Origin: DRVV01 sp038868255
GTDB taxonomy: Archaea > Thermoproteota > Bathyarchaeia > Bathyarchaeales > Bathycorpusculaceae
DNA: 21,401 nucleotides
NCBI GenBank assembly: GCA_038868255.1
Contig: JAWCTJ010000013.1
Span: forward strand, 1-21,401
Direction: 5' to 3'
Positions 14,589-21,401 of this stretch are shown one piece after another. Position 1 is the stretch's first letter. Every line of letters begins with the position of its first letter. Position numbers and translations under genes: made by a program. Under the pieces are notes generated by a model. That model was not told the DNA's origin. It saw only the letters and a list, made by a program, of their open reading frames with translations, and did no database searches.

Positions 14589-15677
14589 TTGCAGACCAGA
14601 AGATTCGGCAGGACTAATTTGAATGTTTCAGTCATAGGTTTTGGCGGAACGTGGATCTCCGAGCTGGGAGTGGATGAAGCCGTAAAAGTTGTCAGAAGAG
14701 CATTTGAACTTGGGATTAACTATTTTGATACGGCTAAACTTGACGGGGATAGCGAGGAGAAGATTGGATCAGCTCTTCTGGATGTTAGGGAAAAATGCAT
14801 CATCGCAACTAAAACGGGATCAAGGACGAGGAGTGAAGCCTACGCAGATATTAAATGTAGCTTGAGGAGACTTAGAACAGATAGGTTGGACATAATCCAA
14901 CTGCATGGAATAGACGATGATAAAACTTTGAAGAAGGCCATGGCTCCTGGCGGTTCTTTAGAAGCCTGTAAGAAGGCTCGTTCAGAGGGAATTGTAGACT
15001 ATATTGGCATTACTGGACATAAACCACTCGTGCTTGCTGAGGCGATTAAGACAAATGAGTTTGACACTGTGCTTGTGCCGATAAATGTGGTTACAAGGCA
15101 GGCGCTGGAGGAACTTGTTCCACTGGCAAAAAGCCTCAACGTGGGAGTGGCTGCGATGAAGCCTCTATCGGCTAAAACTTCAAACCTAATAACCTGTCTT
15201 TACAAGCCTTCCCTCTCGCTCTTATCAGATGAACCGGATCTCAATGAGTGGCTCGGAGAGAACACCGCCACGAAAGTCGAGAGGGCACTGCATTTCATTT
15301 TGGCGCAGGATGTAGCTACGGCTGTTGTTGGCTTTAGATCTATTGATGAGGTGGAAGTGGCCGCGAAAATCGGTAATGAATATTGTGGACTAACGGATCC
15401 GGAGAAGAAACTTTTTAGAATCAGCCTTAAGAGACACTGTAGGGATTGCGGTTTATGCCTACCTTGTCCGCAGGACATAAACATACCTGCAGTTCTTAGA
15501 TTCTATGCGCTTTATGATGCTTATGGGCTTAAGAGTTGGGCAAGAAAGCTTTATGGTGGACTTGAGGTTAAAGCGGATAAATGCCATGGATGCGGTGATT
15601 GTGAGCAGAGATGTCCTTATAGGCTTCCAGTGGTGGAGATGCTTGAGAAGGCGAAGTTTAAACTTTCAAGATGCTGA
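14589..15677 (+). CDS. Aldo/keto reductase with C-terminal 4Fe-4S domain
   Basis: 362 residues. The TIM-barrel part has MQTRRFGRTNLNVSVIGFGG, INYFDTAK, ATKTGSRT and IIQLHGID, then HFILAQDVATAVVGFRS near the cofactor site. The C-terminal part has CRDCGLCLPC (284-293) and CHGCGDCEQRC (332-342), enough cysteines for two 4Fe-4S clusters, as in the COG1453-type branch. Catalytic Asp47, Lys75 and His106 are present, but the position usually held by Tyr (FDTA..YGDSEEKIG in relatives) is Asp52. It may therefore not be an ordinary carbonyl reductase. The start is TTG 14589 with GTGAGG just upstream; the ATG at 14582 is out of frame and gives only 11 codons. It is divergent from the radical SAM/SPASM gene. 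Confidence 0.83.
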   Translation: MQTRRFGRTNLNVSVIGFGGTWISELGVDEAVKVVRRAFELGINYFDTAKLDGDSEEKIGSALLDVREKCIIATKTGSRTRSEAYADIKCSLRRLRTDRLDIIQLHGIDDDKTLKKAMAPGGSLEACKKARSEGIVDYIGITGHKPLVLAEAIKTNEFDTVLVPINVVTRQALEELVPLAKSLNVGVAAMKPLSAKTSNLITCLYKPSLSLLSDEPDLNEWLGENTATKVERALHFILAQDVATAVVGFRSIDEVEVAAKIGNEYCGLTDPEKKLFRISLKRHCRDCGLCLPCPQDINIPAVLRFYALYDAYGLKSWARKLYGGLEVKADKCHGCGDCEQRCPYRLPVVEMLEKAKFKLSRC

Positions 15678-15684
15678 CTGTATG

Positions 15685-16680
15685 CTAGATCCACATTCCG
15701 AGGATTTGTATCCGTATGAAAAGCATCGGCAGCCCGATTAGAATTATGAAAAGAAGCATTATCATGTTCCTTATCTTAAGGGTTTTTAGCACGTGAATTG
15801 ATGAGGGCTCTTGTTTTTTGTCGCCTATAACATAGTAGCCAGGCTTCTCCAGCTGTACTTTTAGAGCCCCGGCCATGGCTGCCATAGTCCATCCATGGTT
15901 CACGCTGGGAACCTTAGCTTGATCACGCTTAGCTATCCTCCAAGCTTCTCTATGATCTTCGCCCAGTATCGCCGCGGCCATTACTATCAAAAGTGCCGTT
16001 ATCCTAGTGGTTATGTAGTTTGCAATTGTGTCTAATTTCGCTGAGAACCATCCGATGTTTATATGCTCAGGATCCTTGAATCCAACCATTCCATCAAGAA
16101 CGTTTATGGCTCTGAAGGCTATGGCCCCGGGTACGCCGAAAAGGAAGTAATAGAATAATGGTGAAATTTTAAAGTCGGTTAGGTTTTCAGCTATTGACTC
16201 AATCACTGAGGAGGCTATTTGAGAGCCTGTGAGGTTTGTGGGGTCCCTTCGTGAGAAGTGTGCATATTTTCTGGCTTCAGTTAGATCCCCAGCCTTTATC
16301 GCTTTTGAAGCCGCCACTCCCCAGTCGCTTTCAAGTTTTATACATATTGTTGATTTAAGGAGAAATGATGCTAGGATTAAGTAAGCGATAATGCCAAAGT
16401 AGATATTAATAAGCCTAAGGGCAGCATAAGTAAGAAGCGTTGACGAAGTAACAACTACAACTGCCAGGATTACGCCGCCTAACTTTTCAATCCTTGGGTT
16501 CGGGTTCTTTAGACGTCTCGCCAAAAAACCCGTAACCCATCCTATCCACACGGTAGGATGAAGCTTGTAGCGCAGCTTCCACGGCTCGTTTGGCGAAGGG
16601 TCACTGAAGATCCAGTCTATGACTAATGCTAATAGCAATATTGAAAGGGCGAGAATTAATGGCATACTTATAATTGACAT
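15685..16680 (-). CDS. cbiB: CbiB, adenosylcobinamide-phosphate synthase
   Basis: 331 residues, a polytopic membrane enzyme that joins aminopropanol phosphate (from CobD) to adenosylcobyric acid. Family motifs are clear: LHPTVWIGWVTG, then the central block FSRRDPTNLTGSQIASSVIESIAENLTD, PLFYYFLFGVPGA, FRAINVLDGMVGFKD and GWFSAKLDTIANYITTRITA, and late in the protein VNHGWTMAAMAGAL. I choose ATG 16680, which has AAGGATCC just upstream and starts directly before the first membrane helix; ATG 16719 adds 13 polar residues and lacks a ribosome-binding site. It is probably cotranscribed with the amidohydrolase upstream, whose stop is 45 bases before this start. The 3' end is 7 bases from the opposing aldo/keto reductase. 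Confidence 0.9.
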   Translation of the reverse strand: MSIISMPLILALSILLLALVIDWIFSDPSPNEPWKLRYKLHPTVWIGWVTGFLARRLKNPNPRIEKLGGVILAVVVVTSSTLLTYAALRLINIYFGIIAYLILASFLLKSTICIKLESDWGVAASKAIKAGDLTEARKYAHFSRRDPTNLTGSQIASSVIESIAENLTDFKISPLFYYFLFGVPGAIAFRAINVLDGMVGFKDPEHINIGWFSAKLDTIANYITTRITALLIVMAAAILGEDHREAWRIAKRDQAKVPSVNHGWTMAAMAGALKVQLEKPGYYVIGDKKQEPSSIHVLKTLKIRNMIMLLFIILIGLPMLFIRIQILGMWI

Positions 16681-16725
16681 ATGGATCCTTAAACCGTCGC
16701 GCTGAAAGCCTCTAGCCATGCGCAG

Positions 16726-18276
16726 CTAATATAGATTACGCGCCGCCTCTTCAGGATAAACTATCCGTCCACCCACTATGGTCATTTCCACTTTTACATT
16801 GTCGAGACTTTCAGGGGTAATTTCAAGGGGATTGGGGGATACCACTATTAAGTCTGCCAACTTATCCTCTTCAATGGTGCCCAGCAGATTTTCCTCTCCA
16901 ACAGCGTATGCAGAGTTTACGGTGTACATTCTAAATACCTCCTCAACGGTAACCCGCTCCTCAAAGTAGTATTGCCTTGTAACTGCCGCCTTGATTTGGA
17001 CGAAGGGGTTTATGGGTTCCATGGGAGCATCTGATCCGCCGCAAACATTTACGTCGTTGAAGATTAGCGTTTTCATGGGGTAAAGCCACCGAGCTCTTCT
17101 TGGTCCCAAGGCATCCAGAGCTGCCCAAACCTTGAATTCAGTTATGGCGCATAGCGGCTGAATTGATGCTGACACATTAAGATCCTTCATTCTTCTGATT
17201 AGTTCTGGGCGGACAACTGCAGGTTGTTCGATCCTGGGCCGTAGATGATTGTGGTGGATTTCATGGGCAAACTTTTCCAGGGTTTCCAGAACCATTTCTA
17301 TCGCTTTATCACCCATAGCATGTGTAACCGGTTGGAGTTTGCTCCGGCATACTTTGGCAATAAAACTGTTCAACTCTTCTTCGCTGTGGAGGAGTTGCCC
17401 AGATGTTGGAAAATTGTTGTACGGTTCTGTTAGGGCTGCTTTACGTGCTGCTAGTGCTCCGTCAACGAAAAAGATAGCCCCAGCTAACTTAATATCTAAG
17501 CCCAGATTCGCAGTTGAAGGTATGGCATGGTTAATTTCGCTTATGTGATCCGCAGGGATAATTATTCTGATTCTGGGCATGTTAGGGTTCTTTTCAGTCA
17601 GCCTTTTGAATGCGTTTAACTCTGCAAGCGATGGAGCTATCCAATGTACCGTTGTTATTCCAGATTCAAGCACTTTTTTAAGTGCCAGTTCGAGATGTTC
17701 TATGATTTCGTCTTCGCTTGGCAGCGGTATTTTCCTCCAGACAAGATCTGTTGCGCTTCCATGCAGTATCCCTGTAGGTTCACCTGTTTCAGGATCTTTT
17801 TCAATCTCTCCATCTGGAGGCTGTTCCGTCTTTGAGTTTATGCCTGCTATTTTTAATGCCTTGGTGTTAACAGCGCATTTGCGTTCCCTCTGATGGTATA
17901 TAATTGTGGGGTTTTCAGGTGCTGCCTCGTCCAGGTCTCGTGCTCTTGGAGGGTGCTTATCTATCAGCTGGGACTCATCCCATCCCTGTCCAATAATCCA
18001 TCTCTCTTTAGGCTTGCCTGCCGCGCATAATTTAATGATTGTTTTTATTTCCTCTATGGATTTTGTGTACTTTAGGTCAATCCATGAAAGGGTTCTGCCG
18101 AAGTCCGCTAGATGTATATGAGCGTCAATGATCCCAGGCAGGACTGTTTTACCTTTAAGGTCGATTATTCGGGTTTTATCGCCGATTAGATTGTTTATTT
18201 CGCTGTTTGAACCTACTCTCACTATTCTATCGTCTAGGATGGCTATTGCTTCTGCTATGGGACGCTTTTTACTCAT
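16726..18276 (-). CDS. Amidohydrolase (YtcJ-like, amidohydrolase family 3)
   Basis: 516 residues. The metal-dependent hydrolase fold is marked by VLPGIIDAHIHLADFG (first metal-binding HxH), WIIGQGWDESQL, GAIFFVDGALAARKAA, THAMGDKAIEMVLE, GGSDAPMEPINPF and TIEEDKLADLIVVS near the C-terminus. The block that usually reads IEH reads RIEQPAVV, so one expected His is Gln. Substrate is unknown; relatives act on N-acyl or N-formyl compounds. ATG 18276 is the first canonical start, but the upstream codons still read A-T-I-I-L-K-N-G-K-V-V-T before it, the family's usual first strand, and no ATG, GTG or TTG precedes them before an in-frame stop. The annotated product may thus be N-terminally incomplete. 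Confidence 0.8.
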   Translation of the reverse strand: MSKKRPIAEAIAILDDRIVRVGSNSEINNLIGDKTRIIDLKGKTVLPGIIDAHIHLADFGRTLSWIDLKYTKSIEEIKTIIKLCAAGKPKERWIIGQGWDESQLIDKHPPRARDLDEAAPENPTIIYHQRERKCAVNTKALKIAGINSKTEQPPDGEIEKDPETGEPTGILHGSATDLVWRKIPLPSEDEIIEHLELALKKVLESGITTVHWIAPSLAELNAFKRLTEKNPNMPRIRIIIPADHISEINHAIPSTANLGLDIKLAGAIFFVDGALAARKAALTEPYNNFPTSGQLLHSEEELNSFIAKVCRSKLQPVTHAMGDKAIEMVLETLEKFAHEIHHNHLRPRIEQPAVVRPELIRRMKDLNVSASIQPLCAITEFKVWAALDALGPRRARWLYPMKTLIFNDVNVCGGSDAPMEPINPFVQIKAAVTRQYYFEERVTVEEVFRMYTVNSAYAVGEENLLGTIEEDKLADLIVVSPNPLEITPESLDNVKVEMTIVGGRIVYPEEAARNLY

Positions 18277-18391
18277 TGTAACAACTTTTCCGTTCTTTAA
18301 GATGATGGTTGCTCGCGTGGGCTTTCGCTCCGATTATGGTATTTTAAAGCGGCTTGTTAAAGTGGAGAGAATGAATGACGTTTCTGCATCG
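18277..18391. other. Short spacer between radical SAM and amidohydrolase genes
   Basis: On the minus strand it contains TTTAAAATA (18340-18348), a TATA-like element about 65 bases before ATG 18276, and an open amidohydrolase-like reading frame without a start codon (about 18277-18330). No small gene or RNA is evident. Confidence 0.35.
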
Positions 18392-19519
18392 CTATTTTTC
18401 TCTTTTTAAGTATGCAATGTTCGTGGCGCCTGTACATGTGTGTAGACTATTTTTTGGAAGGTTACCTGGCGTATAAGCGCAAGCAGGGTCTGATTCGAAA
18501 TAGTCTCCTGTGTGAGCGTAGGCTCTTGTTCGACATCCCCCGCATATATCCCTGTATTCGCATATGCCGCATTTGCCCTTGAGGTTGTTTGGATCTTTAA
18601 TCCGCTTGTAGAATTCCATGTTTTGAACTTCGTTCCATAGCTGCTTTAGGGTTTTTTCCCTTATGCTACCGATTTTTAGACCTTCTGAGTAGAAGCAAGG
18701 TATGACGTCGCCGTTCTCCAGGACGCTTAAGTATCCGCCGAAGAGGAAGTATATGCATTTGCCTGTGAACTCGTTTTGGAACCAGTCATCGAAGCCTTCA
18801 GGGTTCCTTTCCTTATAGATTCTGGCGAAGAAGGGGCAGTGGATGTGGAAGTCAAATTTTCTCTTGTATGTTTTGTTGATTAGATCGTAGAGGTGATTCA
18901 GGAACAATTCATATTGTTCTGGTGTTGGCTCCAGCTGAAGTTGGGTTCGGGCTCTTCCACATGGAAGTAAATGATTAAACCATACGAACTTTGCACCGTA
19001 CTCCTCAGCTAAGGCTATTATGTGCTCAGCTTCGTTAAGATTGATGGCTGTGATAGCCATTGAAAGCCCGTTTAATATTCCGGCGTCTGAGAGTTTTTTG
19101 ATTGCGGATATGGCAGCCTTATATGAGCCTTTGCCTCTTAAGGTGTCGTTTGCTTCTTCTGATCCATCTATGCTTATTGATGTGAAAACCTCGTTTCGTA
19201 CAAGGTTCCTGTATACTTCGCCGTCAACGAACCAGCCGTTAGTTAGGAGGCATATGTTTAGGCCTAGACTACGTGCATAGCTTATCGGTTCGAAGACATC
19301 CTTTCTCGCAAGGGGTTCTCCGCCCTTAAGTCCAAACCATTCAGAGCCAAACTCGTATATTTGGTCCACAAGCATTAGTGTTTCCTTTGTGGTTAGCTCG
19401 TCTGGAGCGGGTTCCATCTTGGCTTCAACATTACAATATAAGCAGTTAAGGTTACAGGCTCTGGTGGCTCGCCATGAGGTTATAAGCAGCGGACCTCGGG
19501 ATCTTTGCTTATGGGACAT
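18392..19519 (-). CDS. Radical SAM/SPASM protein, AhbC/AhbD-like
   Basis: 375 residues. The radical SAM motif CNLNCLYC (Cys22, Cys26, Cys29) follows a TSWRATRA strand, with LKGGEPLARKD and SISIDGSEEANDTLRG after it. The SPASM part has GKCIYFLFGG, GDVIPCFYSEG and CGICEYRDICGGCRTRAYAHTGD...DPAC. This ending matches AhbC/AhbD haem-pathway proteins and many archaeal proteins of unknown role. It is related to the 13071 protein but lacks the zinc-ribbon-like domain. No other Ahb gene or RiPP-like precursor is nearby, so the substrate is unknown. ATG 19519 is preceded by GTGATC, complementary to the 16S 3' end; GTG 19528 is an alternative start. An inverted repeat covers the transcription start area. 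Confidence 0.8.
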   Translation of the reverse strand: MSHKQRSRGPLLITSWRATRACNLNCLYCNVEAKMEPAPDELTTKETLMLVDQIYEFGSEWFGLKGGEPLARKDVFEPISYARSLGLNICLLTNGWFVDGEVYRNLVRNEVFTSISIDGSEEANDTLRGKGSYKAAISAIKKLSDAGILNGLSMAITAINLNEAEHIIALAEEYGAKFVWFNHLLPCGRARTQLQLEPTPEQYELFLNHLYDLINKTYKRKFDFHIHCPFFARIYKERNPEGFDDWFQNEFTGKCIYFLFGGYLSVLENGDVIPCFYSEGLKIGSIREKTLKQLWNEVQNMEFYKRIKDPNNLKGKCGICEYRDICGGCRTRAYAHTGDYFESDPACAYTPGNLPKNSLHTCTGATNIAYLKREK

Positions 19520-19522
19520 TTT

Positions 19523-19545
19523 GATCACACTTGTTGAATGTGATC
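19523..19545. promoter_or_regulatory. Inverted repeat at the transcription start, possible operator
   Basis: GATCACA (19523-19529) and TGTGATC (19539-19545) form perfect 7-base arms with a 9-base spacer. The site lies between the minus-strand TATA element (19550-19558) and ATG 19519, where bound protein would block transcription. One arm also supplies the ribosome-binding sequence of the radical SAM gene, so coincidence is possible. Confidence 0.4.
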
Positions 19546-19549
19546 TATC

Positions 19550-19571
19550 ATATAAAAAGTTTGTATAAAAG
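19550..19571. promoter_or_regulatory. Back-to-back TATA elements of two divergent radical SAM genes
   Basis: TTTTTATAT on the minus strand (19550-19558) is about 27 bases from GTG 19528. TATAAAAG on the plus strand (19564-19571) would start transcription near 19594, about 13 bases before ATG 19607 and at its GGAAGG ribosome-binding site. Confidence 0.45.
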
Positions 19572-19606
19572 ATTTTAAGGAGTTAAAAATTGCTGGAAGG
19601 ATTAAT

Positions 19607-21034
19607 ATGGTAGGATTGCTAGTAGGGTTTAGGAGCGTGGCAGATACGGCTTCCATTGCCTTAGTAAACCCGCCGATATGTGAGGGAGGTTACCGGCATC
19701 AGCCATACATGCCTATAGGATTAGCCTACTTAGCAGCCGTTCTTGAAAGGGCGGGGCATAATGTTAATGTGCTGGATTGTGCAGCCCTGTCAATGAGTTT
19801 TCAGCAGTTTAAGACCCGAATAGCTTCGCTTAAGCCAGATATAGTGGGTATAACCGCCATGACTCCCACCGTGGGTTCCGCCCTAAAGGTTGCCAGTTTA
19901 GTAAAGGAGACGCTTCCAAGCACTCTTGTGGTTCTCGGCGGGGTCCATCCAACTTTTATGGATGAAGAGATACTTCGCGAGGTTGCACATGTGGATGTTG
20001 TCGTGAGGGGTGAAGGTGAACAGACAATTGTTGATCTAGTTTCATCATTTGAAAAGAGAAATGGGTTCAAGGAAGTTTTAGGCGTGACGTACAGGGAAGG
20101 AGACTCAGTTTTAAGGAACCCTGAAAGACCTTATATTGATAATCTAGACAGCCTGCCCAGACCTGGCTTTAAGCATTTTCCACTGGATAAATATAGGGTT
20201 TTTGGGCGGAAAATTTTGCCAGTTGTTTCTAGTCGCGGCTGCCCTTTTCAGTGTGCATTCTGCGTTACCTCAAGAGTCTTCGGCAGAAAAGTTCGGATGA
20301 GAAGTCCTGAGAGCGTTGTTGATGAGATTGAGTGGCTTATAAGGGAGTTCAATGTTGACGCTGTAACCTTCTACGATGATACTTTCACCTTCAGCAGAGA
20401 GAGAGTTGAAAAGATATGCGATGGACTTCTGGAGAGAGGCATAGATGTTCCATGGGACTGCCAAACGAGAGCTGACTGTATATCTCCTGAACTACTAGAG
20501 AAAATGAAGAAGGCAGGATGTCAAGTGATAACGCTCGGGATAGAATCAGCCTCTCAAAACACTTTAAAAGCTGTGGGGAAGGGCACTACACTTGAACAGA
20601 ACGAGAAAGCTGTGAGAATGATTAAGGAAGCAGGGATTTCCGTTGTGGCTTCAGTGATAATTGGTTACCCTGGCGAGAGCATAGATGATGTAAACCACAC
20701 ACTTGACTTTTTAAAGAAACTGAAGCCTGACGACGCGTATATATGTATTGCAACACCCTATCCTGGAACAGAACTTTACCGCATGATAAAAGAAAAAGGA
20801 TGGAAAATGGATAAGGATTGGAGCAAATACGATACCTTAACACCTGTCTTCGAAAACCCGCAAATACCTGCAAAGATGCTTCTTGACGTCAGAAGAAAAT
20901 TTTATGATGAATTCTACTCGTCAACATATATTTTAAGACAAATTTTTAAGGGAGGATTCTATAATCGAGTGCTGGCAAGGATAGCGGCGAATCATTTTGT
21001 TTGGCGTTTTAAATCAGCCCTTAAAATATATTAG
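19607..21034 (+). CDS. Cobalamin-binding (class B) radical SAM protein
   Basis: 475 residues. Residues 15-150 form a B12-binding Rossmann-like domain (ALVNPP, PIGLAYLAAVLERAGHNVNVLD, KPDIVGITAMTP, VVLGGVHPTF, VVRGEGEQT) without the D-x-H-x-x-G His ligand, as is usual for this class. The radical SAM domain follows with SSRGCPFQCAFC (Cys212, Cys216, Cys219), FYDDTFTFSRERV, LGIESASQNTLKAVGKG and IIGYPGES. Such enzymes methylate or form bonds at unactivated carbons; the group includes archaeal GDGT ring synthases, tRNA and natural-product methylases. The Tes-like gene nearby makes a lipid substrate attractive, but sequence alone does not show this. ATG 19607 has GGAAGG 6 bases upstream. The last 60 residues are basic and unassigned. 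Confidence 0.84.
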   Translation: MVGLLVGFRSVADTASIALVNPPICEGGYRHQPYMPIGLAYLAAVLERAGHNVNVLDCAALSMSFQQFKTRIASLKPDIVGITAMTPTVGSALKVASLVKETLPSTLVVLGGVHPTFMDEEILREVAHVDVVVRGEGEQTIVDLVSSFEKRNGFKEVLGVTYREGDSVLRNPERPYIDNLDSLPRPGFKHFPLDKYRVFGRKILPVVSSRGCPFQCAFCVTSRVFGRKVRMRSPESVVDEIEWLIREFNVDAVTFYDDTFTFSRERVEKICDGLLERGIDVPWDCQTRADCISPELLEKMKKAGCQVITLGIESASQNTLKAVGKGTTLEQNEKAVRMIKEAGISVVASVIIGYPGESIDDVNHTLDFLKKLKPDDAYICIATPYPGTELYRMIKEKGWKMDKDWSKYDTLTPVFENPQIPAKMLLDVRRKFYDEFYSSTYILRQIFKGGFYNRVLARIAANHFVWRFKSALKIY

Positions 21035-21070
21035 CACTATGTTTAGGCGGTTATTCCATGAACTGAGTCT

Positions 21071-21091
21071 TTATAGAAAAAGAAAGGAAAG
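21071..21091 (-). terminator. T-rich tract after the surface-protein gene
   Basis: Read on the minus strand, a pyrimidine tract with T runs (CTCTTTCC, TTTCTTTTTC) begins a few bases after the stop at 21097. Archaeal termination commonly occurs at such tracts. It also sits after the convergent gene that ends at 21034. Confidence 0.35.
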
Positions 21092-21096
21092 AGCGT

Positions 21097-21401
21097 TTAT
21101 GACTTTTTTAGCATCTTTCTGTTGATGTAGATGTCGTAGACCACCAGCATTATGCAGATTACAACTATGACTATCAGCGCGGTTACTAGAGACTGCATGT
21201 ACTGCTGAGCCTGCTTTAATTCCTCGACGGATGCTTGCATTGATCCTGCTTGCTCAGCTGTTGCTGCAGCTGGTGGTGCTGTTGTTACGGCTATGGCTGT
21301 TGATGCGTAGCTGTCCCAGTAGCTTTTGCTCCCGCTGAACACGGCGGTTATGAAGTATGTGCCCTCCTTGGGCGGCGTCCACAGCAACTTGAAGGCTCCG
21401 C
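21097..21401 (-). CDS. C-terminal part of a membrane-anchored surface protein
   Basis: The 5' end lies beyond the right edge; the open frame continues to the last base with A-F-K-L-L-W-T-P-P-K-E-G. The visible part is the end of an Ig-like or cadherin-like extracellular domain (GTYFITAVFSGSKSYWDSYAST), an Ala/Thr/Pro-rich linker, a short Gln-rich segment, one membrane helix (SLVTALIVIVVICIMLVVYDIYI) and a basic cytoplasmic tail (NRKMLKKS). This ending is typical of large archaeal cell-surface proteins with their domains outside the membrane. The TTG at 21387 is unlikely to be a real start, because the homologous-looking strand continues upstream of it. Function beyond anchoring cannot be judged. 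Confidence 0.75.
   Translation of the reverse strand, partial: GAFKLLWTPPKEGTYFITAVFSGSKSYWDSYASTAIAVTTAPPAAATAEQAGSMQASVEELKQAQQYMQSLVTALIVIVVICIMLVVYDIYINRKMLKKS

Noticed and set aside
14582..14617. Eleven-codon frame (MRLADQKIRQD) as a RiPP precursor next to a SPASM enzyme
   Set aside because: It overlaps the start of the aldo/keto reductase, lacks a leader-core layout, and its ATG is better explained as spacer between GAGG and the TTG start.
17579..17893. Open frames opposite the amidohydrolase (also 17245-17548 and 17906-18121)
   Set aside because: They lie wholly within a well-supported gene on the other strand and encode low-complexity, Ser-rich products without recognisable motifs.
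13071..19519. Naming the two SPASM proteins AhbC and AhbD (haem synthesis)
   Set aside because: Only the C-terminal signature supports it; one has an extra domain, the genes are 4 kb apart, and no other haem gene is present.
1..21401. tRNA, rRNA, CRISPR array, transposase or phage genes
   Set aside because: I saw no cloverleaf-like segment, repeat-spacer series, transposase motif or integrase in either strand; coding genes fill nearly all the space.

Overview
The window reads as a piece of an archaeal chromosome, probably from the Bathyarchaeia or a nearby Thermoproteota lineage; the phylum-level guess is inference. The archaeal assignment rests on TATA boxes about 27 bases upstream of start codons with almost no leader, on archaea-type cobalamin enzymes (CobY and a CobZ/YutG-type phosphatase), on a tetraether-synthase-like radical SAM enzyme next to an archaeal-lipid-type UbiA prenyltransferase, and on a DUF1616 protein. 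Coding density is very high. No rRNA, tRNA, CRISPR array, IS element or phage gene was found.

Layout, left to right. Bases 1-1074: divergent cobZ-like (truncated by the window edge) and cobS, separated by a long inverted repeat. 1166-3576: GT4 glycosyltransferase, GT2 glycosyltransferase and a DUF1616 protein. 3573-5908 (minus): UbiA prenyltransferase followed by a Tes-like radical SAM enzyme, overlapping by 4 bases. 6067-7490: a second, divergent CobS paralogue and CobY. 7487-9161 (minus): a small three-repeat membrane protein and CobD-type threonine-phosphate decarboxylase. 9217-12122: a second glycosyltransferase operon (GT2, membrane GT2, GT4). 12109-14498 (minus): radical SAM/SPASM protein and DUF362 protein. 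14589-15677: aldo/keto reductase with ferredoxin-like tail. 15685-19519 (minus): radical SAM/SPASM protein, amidohydrolase and CbiB. 19607-21034: B12-binding radical SAM protein. 21097-21401 (minus): C-terminus of a membrane-anchored surface protein.

Three themes run through it. First, most of the cobalamin nucleotide-loop assembly pathway is here but scattered over several transcription units: CbiB, CobD, CobY, CobS and probably CobZ. CobT is not in the window. Second, four radical SAM proteins of three architectures are present; one resembles tetraether lipid synthase and one carries a cobalamin-binding domain, so it may consume the product of the first theme. Third, two similar glycosyltransferase operons suggest glycan or glycolipid assembly at the membrane. 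A reading that joins these themes (inference) is an envelope-building region: ether-lipid assembly, lipid or protein glycosylation, and B12 supply for radical chemistry.

The most unusual details are a CobS paralogue that has lost conserved acidic residues, a membrane protein built from three copies of a Y-x8-H-x3-Q module, a palindromic TATA box placed symmetrically between two divergent starts, a long dyad between cobZ and cobS, an aldo/keto reductase without its catalytic tyrosine, and an amidohydrolase whose first beta strand is encoded but has no start codon.
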